From assembly GCA_947652115.1 (NCBI GenBank), contig OX393568.1, forward strand, positions 158,501-222,500: a stretch of DNA of 64,000 bases. Direction: 5' to 3'. This document shows, in pieces, positions 24,279-36,427 of this stretch; position 1 is the first letter of the stretch; every line of letters begins with the position of its first letter. The stretch is from Blastomussa wellsi. Lineage: Eukaryota; Cnidaria; Anthozoa; Scleractinia; Plerogyridae. Made by a program: the position numbers and the translations under genes. The notes under the pieces were generated by a model that searched no databases, was not told where the DNA came from, and was given only the letters and a program-made list of their open reading frames with translations.

Positions 24279-27200
24279 TTACTTGTTATAACACCAAGCG
24301 TTGTACCTGACGGTTTTAGGCTGTGGTGTTGAGGAGCCTAATATTCCAATATAATTCCCGCAGCCAGACTTTCTCGTTTGCATTGGATAGCGAACAGTGC
24401 TGTCTGCAAGCCAGCCATACCTACAAAGGCGAAATGAATATAGATGTATATTGATTTCCGCTACAGTAAAAACCCGCGTGTAAGAACGTACATTTTTTTC
24501 CAGTATGGCAAAATAGGTTCTTGTATTTTGGGGTAGTTATTGACAATTTAGGCTGAGTAGGTTCTTAATTTATATGGGGAGACAACATTGTTGATTGCTA
24601 GAAAAAATAATCAAATTGGGTTTGTTTCTTCACTATACAGCATTTATTCATAACTGAATTGCCATAAGTCTAACAAAACTGACTAAACAATGCATAGTAC
24701 AGTATTACCGGTAAAAGTATCTTTTCAACAAGAGCTGTATATGAAAATGTACTAGAACCCTCATATAAGAACCTGATTATAATTGCTTGGCTAAAAAGGT
24801 TCTTTTATTTTGGGGTATTAAAATGGCAAATTTCTTCCAGCAGGTCCGGCCACTACGTTATCGTTCGACCGAACGATAACGATAACGATAATAATAATCG
24901 TGTTAATAGTTTTTGTTGGTCAGTCCCAGAATATTTAACGACTAATTCCAATTTATTTGTACGATTTGGCTGCCTCGGATAAGAGAAACAAAATTTGTTC
25001 GTTAGTATTATTTCAACTGATTTTCCCTGTCCTAGTTGAAAGGGGGTTTACAGCTGTAACATAGTTACAAAAGATTAACATACGCGCAAATCCCCAAACC
25101 AGCGTTCCAGGCTACATATAACTGATTGTATGTTGCCAGTGTAGCTCCGTGGATTTCACAAAGTCGTTTAGCGTCATAATAATTCAGTTTATATCTCCCA
25201 ACTTTAGCTTGAAATACGCTTTCTAAAGGGTTTGTGATCGTCATGGCATTGGTATCTAGAAAAAAAGATGAGACAATTAATAACAAAAACCGCCACCTCC
25301 ACCAACAACAAAAGTATTTCAAAGAATCGCAGTTAACTCCTAACCCCTCACTGCATGGCACAAAGACATGTTAACAGAATTATTGTGACTAAAATATTAG
25401 TCGGATAAAAATGTACGTCTTTTGACTTTCAAGAACTCACACTGTAATTCTGCACATGAATGTAACCTTCAAATCATTCTTTATGCAATTGAATTTAGTA
25501 AAGATGAATAGTCAAGACGTTCATATCAAAGGAATTTAATTAAAAAAAAAACTAAAAAAATTCAAATGTATTCTTAAAGTTTCTATAGTGCAGTATTTCA
25601 AATAACCCTTACATCCTGTCGATTCCGAGAGGGAAAGAAAGAAGGAAATAAGGAATCATGTTCCCACCCCCGAGACTCCTCGTCGACCACAAGTACAATA
25701 TACGTCATTTCTGAAAGCGACCGCGAAGTATCACAGACGTCGTCGTTTATTAGGTTATAAGGGCCGACTTGTTGCACGTCTATTCACGAATTTGAACGCT
25801 TTTCTAGACTATATACATCATGAATGTCAGATACTACACATATAGCATATTAAATCATGAAGACTACATTTTATAAAAATCAACCGATAAGTGACGTACA
25901 TGGAACAACATCGACAGGATACTTTTGCCCCCCCCCCCCCCCCCCGGGACAAGACCGCTTAAAACAATTCTCCAACCCCTGGCCGGGAGGGCTGTACTTG
26001 TCCCGGGGGTTCCACGGGTGGAGGGGGGATGGTTACAGGTAGTATGGAACCACGCGTAATAAGAAACACCAGTACGAATAACCCGCTTGTCATGTTTCTT
26101 CCATTTTTATTTAGAAAACCCGAATAAGATATAAACACTAGGCAGTTCTGAAGATAAAATACAATTGTTTTGGTTTACATACTTACCTACATTGCAAATA
26201 CCGTCGATAAATGGTAAAACTGTAATTTCCACACCACATTGACAGGAAAATTCACTCAATCTTGGACCATGCGTACACGTTCCTCCATAGTTACACGGAC
26301 TATTCATGCATGGCAAGAGGCTAAGGAGAGACTACAAACATCTGCTGTTAAAATATCGCCGTGTTGTGGTTTTTTTTTAGATTTAAAGATGATCACTTGT
26401 CGTTGCGGCAGCGTCGCACGTTTGCCTTTTGTAAACGGTAGACGCCATTTCAGCGACATCCAATTTTTTCCCACAATACAAGAAAGTAAAATTGTACGAC
26501 AGTGACCAGAACAGAACATCCTTATCTCAATCCTACACTACCACTACACCACCGTGCAGGCTGATCCGCTAAATCGCTGTAAATTGGGATTATAAAAGAT
26601 GACTTGCTTAATCTATTTTACTTTAGTATTTCCCCAGAAGGCAAATAAAAGCTCACCGCAAGCAAACCATTGTGAAAGTGAGCAACTAAGCAATTTGAGA
26701 TTTTTTATTAGTTTATCACCAAATTATAACCAGTTTCCACCTAGTCCAGCCGTAAACTAGAGCAGTTATAGCATCGTCCATTCCAAGAAGCTACCAATTG
26801 GGTGCGACTATATCACGGGCGATGAGCCGGGATGTTCATCGGTGGACACCTGACGATGAGTTATACCACATCGTATAATAGCACGCAGCGCTATTGTTTT
26901 AGGGCTAGGGTCCATTATTACTGTTGTTTGTTTATCATTTTTTCAGCCAGAACTCCGGTTAGCCTAATAAGCACTTCGGGTGAAAAAATTCTTTTGTATG
27001 CATTCAAATTAGCCTCACTAAACTCGTTTGGGAGTAAAAATTCTTTTGAATTATCAACTCAAAAACGAGGTTAGTCAGGTTAATTTTAATGCTTACAAAA
27101 GAATTTATAATTGGCAGCCATTTATGGAAAGGGTCTATAGAAATACTCTATTACAAAAGTAAAAAATAAATAGATTTCTTCGTTACTTTTGTTAGCCTAG

Positions 27201-28408
27201 GAACCAAAATGGGGGGGGTAGTGGCTAGCCACACTAATCACCCCCCTGGATCCGCTCCTGAAAAGAATAACTGAAAACAAAACAACTTGCTTGACCGCGT
27301 AGTGCCAGTTATAATAATTCGTAATTATTATATGGCAACGAAAATCCGAGCGTCTGATTGGTTCTTTCTTGGTCGGGATTTTGCCAATATTCACCAGCAC
27401 GGCCCTCGCGCTCGGCTAGTAAGAGGTTATTAGTGATTCATAATAGCCTCTTGAAAGGGGAATACGGGCTCTAGGAATGAGATTGTATTACAATAGGCCA
27501 TTCCCGAGTTCTCTTTTCCCCCTGTTTCAAAACGAGTCTACGTGCGAAACGATTCATATGGAAATGATCTTGTTTTGCATGAGAATGAAGATGCAGGTAA
27601 ATCACATTTTCATATGAATGGTTTCGCACTTAGACTCGTTTTGACACCCAGGCAAAAGAGAACTCGGAAATGGCCTATTGGAAATACTCGCGTGTGCGTG
27701 CATAGCCACAACCAGGTCACCACCTGCTCTACCATTCCATTTTTAAAACTGGTTTATGCGTTCTGATCTTTGGGAATTTATATTCCGTGGTTTCGATTCT
27801 GGCATTCCTAAACCGGGATGAGAATTGCCATAAGTGAATATCCAAACGTCTGTTAAACTATGGAGCTGTGACAACTCTAATAAATGTTGTTTGAACAGTA
27901 CTATGTGTAAATTCTTCCCCTATCCCTCCTGTAAAAAGTAACAACATATCTCTATCAGCCGATCAACTTTTGTTACGTCAACCTCTTATGTCTTGAAGGT
28001 TTTAACTAATTTATTTATATGAAGAATTTATAAAAAAATAAGCAAAAATAAACATGTTCGTCTTACTTCAATAGTCGTCCCGAAGTAGTCGTAAGCGAGC
28101 CGCACCTGCATTCTTTGAGGTTCCAAGTATCTTTCTGAGTTGCTTAATTCACAGGAATAATAGCCGTTGTCATCAATGTCTTTACCAAAGTTAAAAGATA
28201 GGCAAGCGACCGGGTGACGGTCATGTTCCACACAGAGGAAGGAACAATCGAAATAATCCTTTACTTTTCTTGTTGCTATCACATTTCCATCCAAGGACTT
28301 GCCTGAAATTTTGTAAAAGCTCCTGTGATGCAGGATTAAATGCTGAGCAAAACAGAGGAATGGGAATATAACCGCGAAGCAGGAAATAACGGATTTGATA
28401 AGGAACAT
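24279..28408 (-). CDS. Secreted PAN/Apple-EGF-Link protein, copy A (4 exons, 266 aa)
   Basis: Exons, minus strand: 28408-28067, 26331-26187, 25255-25084, 24420-24279. Exon 1 encodes a signal peptide (FAVIFPFLCFAQH) and a PAN/Apple-like domain (FYKISGKSLDG, DYFDCSFLCV, ACLSFNFGKD, SCELSNSERYLEP). Exon 2 is a six-cysteine EGF module (PCMNSPCNYGGTC, SCQC, GIC). Exons 3-4 are a Link (Xlink) domain with its four cysteines: YYDAKRLCEIHGATLATYNQ, YVAWNAGLGICA, GWLADSTVRYPM, GCGNYIGI, WCYNK-stop. Exon 2 must use the acceptor before TCTCTC (26331); the nearer CTTAG acceptor would shift frame and hit a stop. Intron phases are 0, 1, 2, as in copy C. Link modules bind hyaluronan in vertebrates; the ligand here is unknown. 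Likely extracellular matrix or mucus. Confidence 0.85.
26830..26965. mobile_element. Fragment of the 8922-9614 TIR element
   Basis: GGTGGACACCTGACGATGAG, TTATACCACATCGTATAATA and TGTTTTAGGGCTAGGGTCCA are, in inverse orientation, the right-hand part of the element at 8922-9614. They are followed by AACTCCGGTTAGCCTAATAAG, which also has a counterpart there. Intronic in copy A. Confidence 0.6.
27491..27680. mobile_element. MITE with long terminal inverted repeats (about 190 bp)
   Basis: CAATAGGCCATTCCCGAGTT at the left end and AACTCGGAAATGGCCTATTG at the right end are inverted copies. The homology continues inward (CAAAACGAGTCTACGTGCGA against GCACTTAGACTCGTTTTG), so nearly the whole element folds into a hairpin. 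Intronic in copy A. Confidence 0.85.
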
Positions 28409-28411
28409 TCC

Positions 28412-29880
28412 GAAATCTTTCGATTTTTCTGCAAAGGAAACAAGCGTACATTAAATTCTATACTGGTTAATAAAAAATCGAATTGCTGTTTCAGCGTTGC
28501 AAGCCATTGTAATTGCGATGATCAGTAGATTACGAACAAACCTGGATGCGCACAAACCTGTTACATAGAAGGTTGAAAGACGACGGAGGTTAAGGTCTAG
28601 CACTAACAACCACTAAACAAATCGCTCCCACTTTAAAATTTCCGTTCATATGCATAAATTGCATAATTGTTTGGTATAATTATTTTTCTAAATCGTCCGC
28701 CTCTTTATCGTCCGGTTGCATTTGTGTGTAAAACATTTTATTGAAAAAAGCAATGTAACATAGCAAGTTATTTGAGGCCTACCTTTGCAAAAGTAGCTTT
28801 ATACATTTATCAGTGCTGTTGCGTTTTATACCACGTTCTTTCGTGATGTCGAATTTAGGTGTCTAAACTATTGAAATTACCAACATTAAAATTTATTGAC
28901 TTGGAGCACGTAGGCATCGATCACCTGCTGTTATTTCAAGTGAAATGTTATAAGTCTGCTGTTTTGCGCCAGTTTTACAGACAACTCAAGGTGTTCAATC
29001 CTAAGATTGCATAATCTACCTTAGTTGCGGTTTTGTTTTCAAGTCATCCTTTGTTAACTGAATGCGAATTTACAAACGATGGAAAAGGAGCCTTTGCTCA
29101 ATGATCAAAAAAGTTTCTAAAAAGTTTTTCTCACTATAACTAAAAGGATTTATATAAATAAACTCGTTACTCAGTAATGCTCTTTCATTTTTAATTAATA
29201 AAGTTTAACCTGTTTTGGCACCGGCCAACCTGAATGAATCAGCGGGAATATCTCGGCTTTATTTCAAAGGAAAATAAAGGCAATTCTTAACAGGCAAGGT
29301 ATATTTTTTAGCGATCACACGGACAAAAAAGTTAATCGACGATCCGGTTGTTAGAACAAATGAACTCGGTTTTGCTAGCGCACATCCACGCTCGTACACC
29401 GTCGTGCCAAACTTTCTTAAAAAAGAAATTCTTAGATATCGGCAGTGTCAATCCAATAGTATTTTAGAACTCGTAGAAGATATTGTATGCTATGATTCGA
29501 GTCAAAGATAATTCGAGTCAAAGATAAGATCAGATACGTTCAACAAAATAGTGTTTTGATAACCAGTATTAGCATACTTCTTAAATTAGCAATCCTCCAC
29601 CACATGCAGTGTTGTCAAAACACTAAAAACATCTCAGCCGTTTCTATGGATTTGGTAAAACCCGCGAAAGCGACAAATCTATTTCATAGAAACCGATATA
29701 TGGAGTGATCTAATTGTTTTGGCATAATCTAGTAACTATTCCGTTAAACAAAGAATACCGATAAAGCATATAACAGAGAATCTATTGTAAAGCAGCCCTT
29801 TTGCTCTCAAGGAGTGTTAACAATACGTATATAAACATTGCTTCTGTTTTTCATGCTCTGCAATCCTTGCACATTGAAGT
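28412..29880. other. Intergenic gap between copies A and B
   Basis: About 1.5 kb holding the 5' region of copy A and the 3' flank of copy B. A 14-bp direct repeat (ATTCGAGTCAAAGATAA) occurs twice at 29496-29528. No exon or repeat family was recognised. Confidence 0.5.
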
Positions 29881-29882
29881 AC

Positions 29883-31882
29883 TCATTCGTCACTTGACAC
29901 ATCAGCGTCTGGTTCATTATTTTCTTGCTCTTTGTAACACCAAGGGTCGTATTTTTCGTTGTTCTTATCTCTCAATCTAGTAGAGCCTACAATGCCAATT
30001 TTATTTCCACAGCCATTCCGTTTCTCGTGCATTGGATACTGGGCAGTTCCATCAGCAAGCCAACCAAGGCTAGATACATGCAATGATAAACAAGAATTAA
30101 CTTAGTTGAATGACATTGCAGAAGAATCAGGCGAACGAGCAGAGGGTTGGGGGGGGGGGGGAGGGTGCAGTGCAGGGGGATAAAAAACTATTGCTGTAAA
30201 AATATAAAACTGATTTAACATGTCTGAATTTTTTTTTAATCTTACCCGACAGTATCCATTAGCCTGTTACAACAACTAAGAAACTAGAACAGGCTGTTCT
30301 GAACAGCAATTTTCAATTCAAACTACATTAATTAGCAAGGTACTGCTTTTATATCACGATTAAACTGATGCAATTTCGGTCAGTGATGGGGGAGTAAACT
30401 ATTGTTAGTTAACAAGAATGTATGGGGATGCATGGCCTGGTGCACGATGGCCCCCCTCCGCCAACACACAAACCACAAACACGCATATTAAGATGCTGCA
30501 TCGCATCTGCGCCTGTAACAATTATACCCTTTTGAGTTACTTTTGAGTGAGTTATAGGATTATATAATAATGTTTATGCGTAAGCATAAATTGTGCTGAA
30601 TTAAGGTGCATTGCGCTCGCCTTCCCATGAGCTTTTAAGCATGTTGCACATACACACACATGCTTGACATCATACTCGCATCTTATAAGGCCATCCTGCC
30701 AGGCTGCATATAGCTGATTGTATGTGGCCAACGATGCTAGGAGCATTTCACAAGTTCGCTGAGCGTCATGATAGTTAAGATTATATCTTTGATAAACCCT
30801 AACATGAAATACGCTACGGACGGGGCTGGTTGTTTTTATCCGCGCAAAGTCTTCAAAGAAATTAAAAGAAGAGCAATTATAGTAATTGCAAGGATTATTA
30901 TAAATTGAATTCACTATCTTTAATCTCATTGGTTATTAACCTAACAATCGTGTGATTTATTTTTTTTTCAACCCAGTTCAGAGCGGGAGGGGTCTGTAAA
31001 GTACCGAGCTAACTTTGAATGTTTGGAGCTTTTGAAATGTTTAACCAAAAGGTGTGAAGCTTTGCGACTTTATGCAAAATTTATCTGGGAAAAAATTTAG
31101 TACGGCAGACCATTGTGTTTTGAACTGAAGGTTTCCATGCAACCATTTAATTTTATATATATCTCCTAACAAAAATTGACTGAATCAAAATGTAGTAACT
31201 TTTACATTTTTAGAACTTTAAGCACTATGCTGTTTGTTGACTTTGAGTACTTCTCAGTAGGTCTTGGTGGATTTTTCGGACTTTTCGGAAAAATAATAAA
31301 ATCGAGGAGTGAAGATGGTGGTTGTTTGGACATAATGACGTAATTATCACGTGTTATGACGCCTTCAACCCAAGATAAAAAGCCCGGTCTGAATAGGGTT
31401 AACTTGCTTGTCAGTGCAAACTGAAAGGCCATTGGCCCATTATCTGGTAAATCGCTCCAAAAGTAGCATTGCGGCCAGACAAACTCAGACACTCAAAAAC
31501 TTTTTGGGAAACACCGATCGGATTATTTGGAATATCCGGTATTAGATTGCACACATTGTTCATAGGAGACACCTTAATTTATGGAATTTGTTAAAGAGAG
31601 ATTTATAAATAGGGTTAGGGTTAGGGTTAGGGTTAGGTTAGGGTCGATGAAAGGAAAGATTTTAATTTCCACACCACACGCATGAAAATTTTCCAAGCAA
31701 AGGAAGGAACAATCAAAGTAATCCTTAAGTATCCTCGTTTCTGTAACATTTCCAACCAAGCATTTGCCCGCAAGTCTGTAAAACTTCCTGTCACTCATAC
31801 TTAAATGTTGACCCAAGTCCTGCAATGGAAGCACTGTACCAAGGCAATACCCGAAAACTGCGATGAGCTTGAAAGATATCAT
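29883..31882 (-). pseudogene. PAN-EGF-Link paralogue, copy B, rearranged 5' half (probable pseudogene or remodelled gene)
   Basis: Exon 1 begins at 31882 (MISFKLIAVFG signal peptide) and starts the PAN domain (KFYRLAGKCLVGNV, DYFDCSFLCLE). At about 31690 it passes directly into sequence homologous to the end of the EGF exon (CGVEIKIFPFID; copy A has CGVEITVLPFID). Most of the PAN domain, the first intron and most of EGF are missing. Immediately after FID the sequence becomes (CCCTAA)n on this strand, and no splice donor remains. The two Link exons are intact: 30850-30676 (YHDAQRTCEMLLASLATYNQ, YAAWQDGLIRCE) and 30069-29883 (GWLADGTAQYPM, GCGNKIGI, WCYKE plus an acidic tail ending DVSSDE). Their phases match copies A and C. 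The Link part could still be expressed from another 5' exon, which I did not find. Confidence 0.7.
31612..31645. repeat. Interstitial telomeric repeat (TTAGGG)n
   Basis: Four to five units of TTAGGG with one TTAGG variant (TAGGGTTAGGGTTAGGGTTA then GGTTAGGG). It abuts exactly the broken end of the EGF-derived sequence in copy B. TTAGGG is the telomeric repeat of cnidarians and vertebrates. Confidence 0.95.
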
Positions 31883-31989
31883 GTTGAACTTTTGCACTAC
31901 AGAGGAAATAGCAATATTAACTTTTTTATAGGAAAAGAACCGCGAAGCGAGCCCGATATTGAACTTAAACAATGCAAGTGAATACCTGT

Positions 31990-33200
31990 TATGCTATTCA
32001 GATATCTGGTGGATTAGGTCCAAACTTACACTGCATCTAAAATTCAGTTACTTCCTTCTCAAGTGTTATGTCCATGCAGGCTAATATAATCCGTATGTTA
32101 TGATACAAAGCTGGAAAACCTTTTTTACGATAAAATTTTATAAACTGAAAAAAAAAAAAAGAAAACAAGCGCCCGTGAACGCCTATATACATCTATTAAA
32201 AAGGTATGATTGGCAGATGGAATGCAAATTTAAATAACTTGCAACCTTTTTCCTTTACCGTATAACCGTTGTTCCTCTCAGCTTGGTTCCTAGTTTCTTT
32301 GTGTATCATTTCATAACAGTAAATGGATTTGGGTGAAAGCAATCGTAATGCAGTTAAAATTCACCTGCACTGGTGTTTACTCGCAAATAGGAACTATATA
32401 GTCCAAGGTCATATTTACATTGTTTCTAAGGACATGAAGAGCGATTCAAAGCATCACCCGTTGAGTGTCCTCAAATGGTGTTTTTATTCATTTTGATTCT
32501 CAACACCAACAATGCGCTAACGCGTGGGAATTTCATCTTCTGGGTCTCGCCCATATTCATGCAGGACGCCTTGTTGTTGTCATTGCTTTACGCTGATTAG
32601 CTTGTAGCAAGTTGTTAGTTGAACATTAATGACGCACTTTTAATTTCAATACTCAAACTAGCGGAGGATGCCGAAAAGCTATCGAAAATCAGTTATAATT
32701 ATGCTCCAGTCTCTGCCACCGTCAATATAAAGTTAAAAGTGAAATCTTGGCATTGCTGGAGCAAAACGGATAATGAAGCAGGGAATTGTGCTGGAAGGTT
32801 TCGTTAACTTGCCGTATCTGCTTTACCTCCAGCGAGCCCCGATGACTGCGAATCAGAAACCGCTCCTCGCGGCTTATTTGAAGAATTTAGATATATACGT
32901 ATCTCACTTAACCCAATGTTAAGCATATCACCCTTACCTACACAACGCAATGCTTAACTGGTGATACTGCATCCTATTGCGGATTGACTGCTAAATCGAG
33001 CATACATGTTTTTATCTAATTGTACTTTTAATTAACTTTGGGGCGACTAAATAAATTATTAAAGTACACACAAAACACTATTTGTCTCTTGCTGTACTTA
33101 CTTAATTATTATAAAAACACTGTTTATTGATTTAGGTTGTACTACGTATGCGCAAGAGTTCACTGGCTGAGCAATAAAGAAAGAGTTGTGTTCTATAGAA
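31990..33200. other. Intergenic stretch, nothing recognised
   Basis: AT-rich DNA with an A-run at 32148-32160. It contains the 5' flank of copy B. No exon with flanking splice sites or recognisable protein similarity was found on either strand. Confidence 0.5.
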
Positions 33201-33239
33201 CAATTTTCAGATGGAATGAAAAAATGGGGTACTGGATAG

Positions 33240-33660
33240 ATTCAGCATGTCAAAGCTTTCTATGGCATCCTCGTCTCGGAGAGGCGATGGTGAAGCACGT
33301 TTCTCAAGGATAAGCACAGCGACGTGAATGGCTGTGTAGCCCAATCCCCGAGTGGCAGTCTCTAGAGCATGCTGTGCAGTTGAAAGCTGACGACAGGTGA
33401 GCAGACGCAGCGCGATCTTTCCTGGCAATTCGTTTGATGGACGCCTTCTCCCTCGATGCTTCTTCGACCCTGTTGACACTTTCTGTGATGTCGTGACGTC
33501 CCGTGGCACGTTCCTGTGGGACCTCCTCCCAGCTGTTTGGGTTGATTCCGATGAGCTTCGGTTCTCCTTGAACCTGAGCAGCAGTCGGCCTGTGCGACGA
33601 ACGCCCTCTCGTAGTTCTCCATAGATGATTTCTCTTGGGAGGCGGTTGGGCGCCATGATA
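33240..33660 (-). pseudogene. 3' end of a non-LTR retrotransposon ORF (frameshifted LINE relic)
   Basis: On the minus strand one frame reads NRLPREIIYGELREGVRRTG and LLLRFKE. After a frame change the next frame reads LIGINPNSWEEVPQE, SREKASIKRIARKDRA and CTACSRDCHSGIGLHSHSRRC. This order (RxPxxxxYGEL, GRP-like, LRFKD, INPxxWEE, terminal CCHC-type finger ending GLHSHxRRC) is the C-terminus of LINE reverse-transcriptase polyproteins. The shift between blocks and the short length show an inactive fragment. Confidence 0.7.
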
Positions 33661-33739
33661 TTTGTTAACTTTGTGACTTGGTTAATAAAACTCGTAGCAT
33701 ATACACTTTTGCTTGTACACATACGCGCGTACGCCCGTG

Positions 33740-34600
33740 AGTACAGGTGAAATCTGAAGTCATCTAATAGATGATGTTATAACAGTGTTTGTGAAACCAG
33801 TTTCATGTGGCTCGTAGTTCGACTTCCTCTTGAACCTTTTTGGGGGTTATTCGATGGTTTATCAAGATGTTGCGCAACGCGACCTCGAGCAAAAGGGTGT
33901 TGTCCCGCCTTCAGGGCATTGACAGAAATGATAATGGCAGACGAAATCCTATCTAGCGTTCGTCCGTCCTTAATATACGTTCGTGTGTACGAGCGTTTCC
34001 GCGTCCTGTATTTGTGCATATTCGTGCTACCGCTTTGCCATGTTCCTGAATCCCTGTGTCTCACCTTCCCGCATTTAGGCGTTTTGACCTACGTTGTCGT
34101 GTACCTGCATTTTCGTGTTCTCGCGTTCCATGTTGCTTCATTCTTTTCTTCATTCTTTTGTAATGAAGTCAGGTCATGCCAAGCTGTGTATCTTTACTAT
34201 TGCAGTTGTAGAAGTGGTCATGTGATGTAATATAGTGTTAATGTTTAGCAATTTTTATGCATAACACTCCCTCCTTGGAAACCAGCCAAGTGTTGTTAGG
34301 GCTTGCGTGTCTTTCCTTTGATCCCAATATAACGTGTACCTGCTTTCTCGCGTTCCCCTATTCTCTATGTTTCCGCTTTCCCCGCTTTCTTCTTTCCGTC
34401 ATTGCCCAACCAGTTATATGATTATATCAATTAGCCCTCCTGCTTTAGTTTCCCATTTAAAACTGTTACGACTAGGCCTAAGTAGCATGAAGTGTTTCTT
34501 CAAATTTCAGACATACTGTCAAGTGTAATATTCCCTATTAGCTTTTATGCTCTTTATGTTTTCTAATATAGCAAGTTGAAACGGTTTCAAAGAAGCTGCA
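33740..34600. other. Intergenic stretch without a gene
   Basis: Contains several related TTTCGYGTTC/TTCCGCTTTC-like words (33996-34135 and 34335-34390), suggesting an old degenerate repeat. Frames are open but low-complexity, and no protein family is recognised. Confidence 0.4.
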
Positions 34601-34607
34601 GGATAAT

Positions 34608-36315
34608 TTATTTTTTATGTACGACAGAATGCAATCTTTGAAAATGAAAATGAAAATCCAATCTTGAACACATAATCGTACACAAGTTCTCAACTCTTTT
34701 GCAAATATCCAAAAGATCGTTTAATTTCGCCTTTAGGGATGTTTGGCAGTAATATTGAAGTCGTGTAAACGAATGGCTTGTATTTGAGGCAATGCGATGA
34801 CTCGTGCTTAGGGAAGAAAGGCACTCATGCATTCATACATTTTTCTTGTTATTTCTTGTAGTTTCCAAATATGCTGCTCACCTGTAGACTAATAATTTAT
34901 TATTTTCGTTATGCTTTAACTTTCTAACTGCAAGGCTTTTCTAATGAGTGCATTTGAATTAGAATTTATATTTTAAGGCGTGAATACTAGCATTTCTGTA
35001 AATGTTGTTCATACTATACATAGCTAGACTCGCTTGTTAACACTTTACACAAATGATGGGCGCAGATGTAGCTTATGGCCTCTAACTCCATCATATTTCA
35101 TTCCTCGGAAAAATACCCGAAAACAATAAATTCTTTTAAAGTAATATATTTAATTGTTATAAGACACAGGAGCGTGCAACTGAAATAGTGGTTAATTGCT
35201 AGTTTTTGAAAACATTTCTTTACTTTTAAACTAACAACATAGAAATGGAGTATTTTAGGATTGGCGTTAAACTGACGCAGGTTTTTAATTTTAGTGATTC
35301 CAGTTGAGGACATTGCTAAATTGGACACCTGTTTAAATTGGACACCAACATAACCACTCTTCAATCACTTGGCAAATAGGCCTGAGGAGAACCAATCAGA
35401 CAGGAAATATCCGTATACCATAATCTTAAAAATGAAGAAAATGACAATAAACCCGTGGGATACAGACATTGTTAAATGGCTTTTTACTTGTAATATTCCC
35501 CAAAGGCAGTTGTCTAAAAACGCTATGAGAAAGTGACAGAAAGGCCATCCTAAGAATTAATGGTAAGATGAGATTTTTTTTCTTTTCTTGTTTTTCTTTT
35601 TATTACATGTAACTTATGGAACGAATAATTTATAGATGAATATAAACTTTACTTAAGCTTTCCACAAGTGAAATTATTTCCTAATTTCACCAGTATATAC
35701 GAATTACGCTCAACGTATGGAAGCTGCCTTTACCTTCAATTTATGTGCCTTTCCATCAAGAACTTTTCGGGATTGAAAAAGTCCTCTCTTCTTTGAAAAT
35801 TGAAAAGAAATTGCTGGCATCCACTGTCACGCCATCAGAAAATAAATTCAAAACCATCCAATGAAAAAAGCCATCTTGACCTGAGATAAAGAATTAACGT
35901 TACATGGCAATTTTAGTAATTTTACAAGTGAAATATAAATTAACGCTGAGATTTCAAAATTGACGAATTATTTGACACTTGAATTAATCAGCTACACTGA
36001 ACTTCCACGCAGTTAAAGGAGAATAAAAAGGTAATATTTATCAAACCTTTGATAGCAGCATAAATAATTAATTTCAGAATTTTGGCAAGAAAAAATTTAA
36101 ACCAGAGACTTAAAGAACAAAAAACAAATAATAAGACAACTCTCCGGATACTGTCCGAATTTTTGGTTGCAATTGTTCGTATTTGTAATTTACACACTTA
36201 GTAGAAATACCTGTTGATCCTCCATTCCCAGAAAAGTGTGAGCGACCGAAAGAGAGTTCAAGCAATCAGACCCTGGGTTATTAGATTGGACGGACTTCAC
36301 ACTTGCTGCGGCCAT
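34608..36315 (-). CDS. Candidate short gene of unknown function (weak 4-exon model)
   Basis: A possible first exon at 36315-36211 starts MAAASVKSVQSNNPGSD and ends with a good donor (CAG|gtattt). Phase-compatible candidate exons follow at 35790-35734 (KRGLFQSRKVLDGKAHKLK, with a strong pyrimidine tract) and 35328-35224 (VSNLAMSSTGITKIKNLRQF). A terminal open frame at 34823-34608 contains SFTRLQYYCQTSLKAKLNDL and ends HSVVHKK-stop. All joins are phase 0 and would give about 160 aa. The last acceptor is poor, so the 3' part may be wrong. No family is recognised. The start is 113 bp from a plus-strand ATG at 36428, so the interval may be a divergent promoter. Confidence 0.3.
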
Positions 36316-36427
36316 TTTGAAAACAAACAAATCCAAACAGAATTTATGTTTTAGTAAAAACTTGAAAGAAAACAAAATCAGTTACTTCTAAAATAGTGCT
36401 TTTTATTTTGATAGGTTTATTCAGCAG

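Noticed and set aside
25917..26035. C-run and CCCGGG repeats as a regulatory island
   Set aside because: Looks like low-complexity or transposon-end sequence, with a homopolymer that may be miscounted; no gene start is nearby.
31612..31645. A chromosome end
   Set aside because: Only four to five TTAGGG units, with ordinary genes on both sides; interstitial.
33207..33722. A 171-codon host gene
   Set aside because: The residues match the end of a LINE polyprotein and the frame is shifted part-way; it is a dead retroelement.
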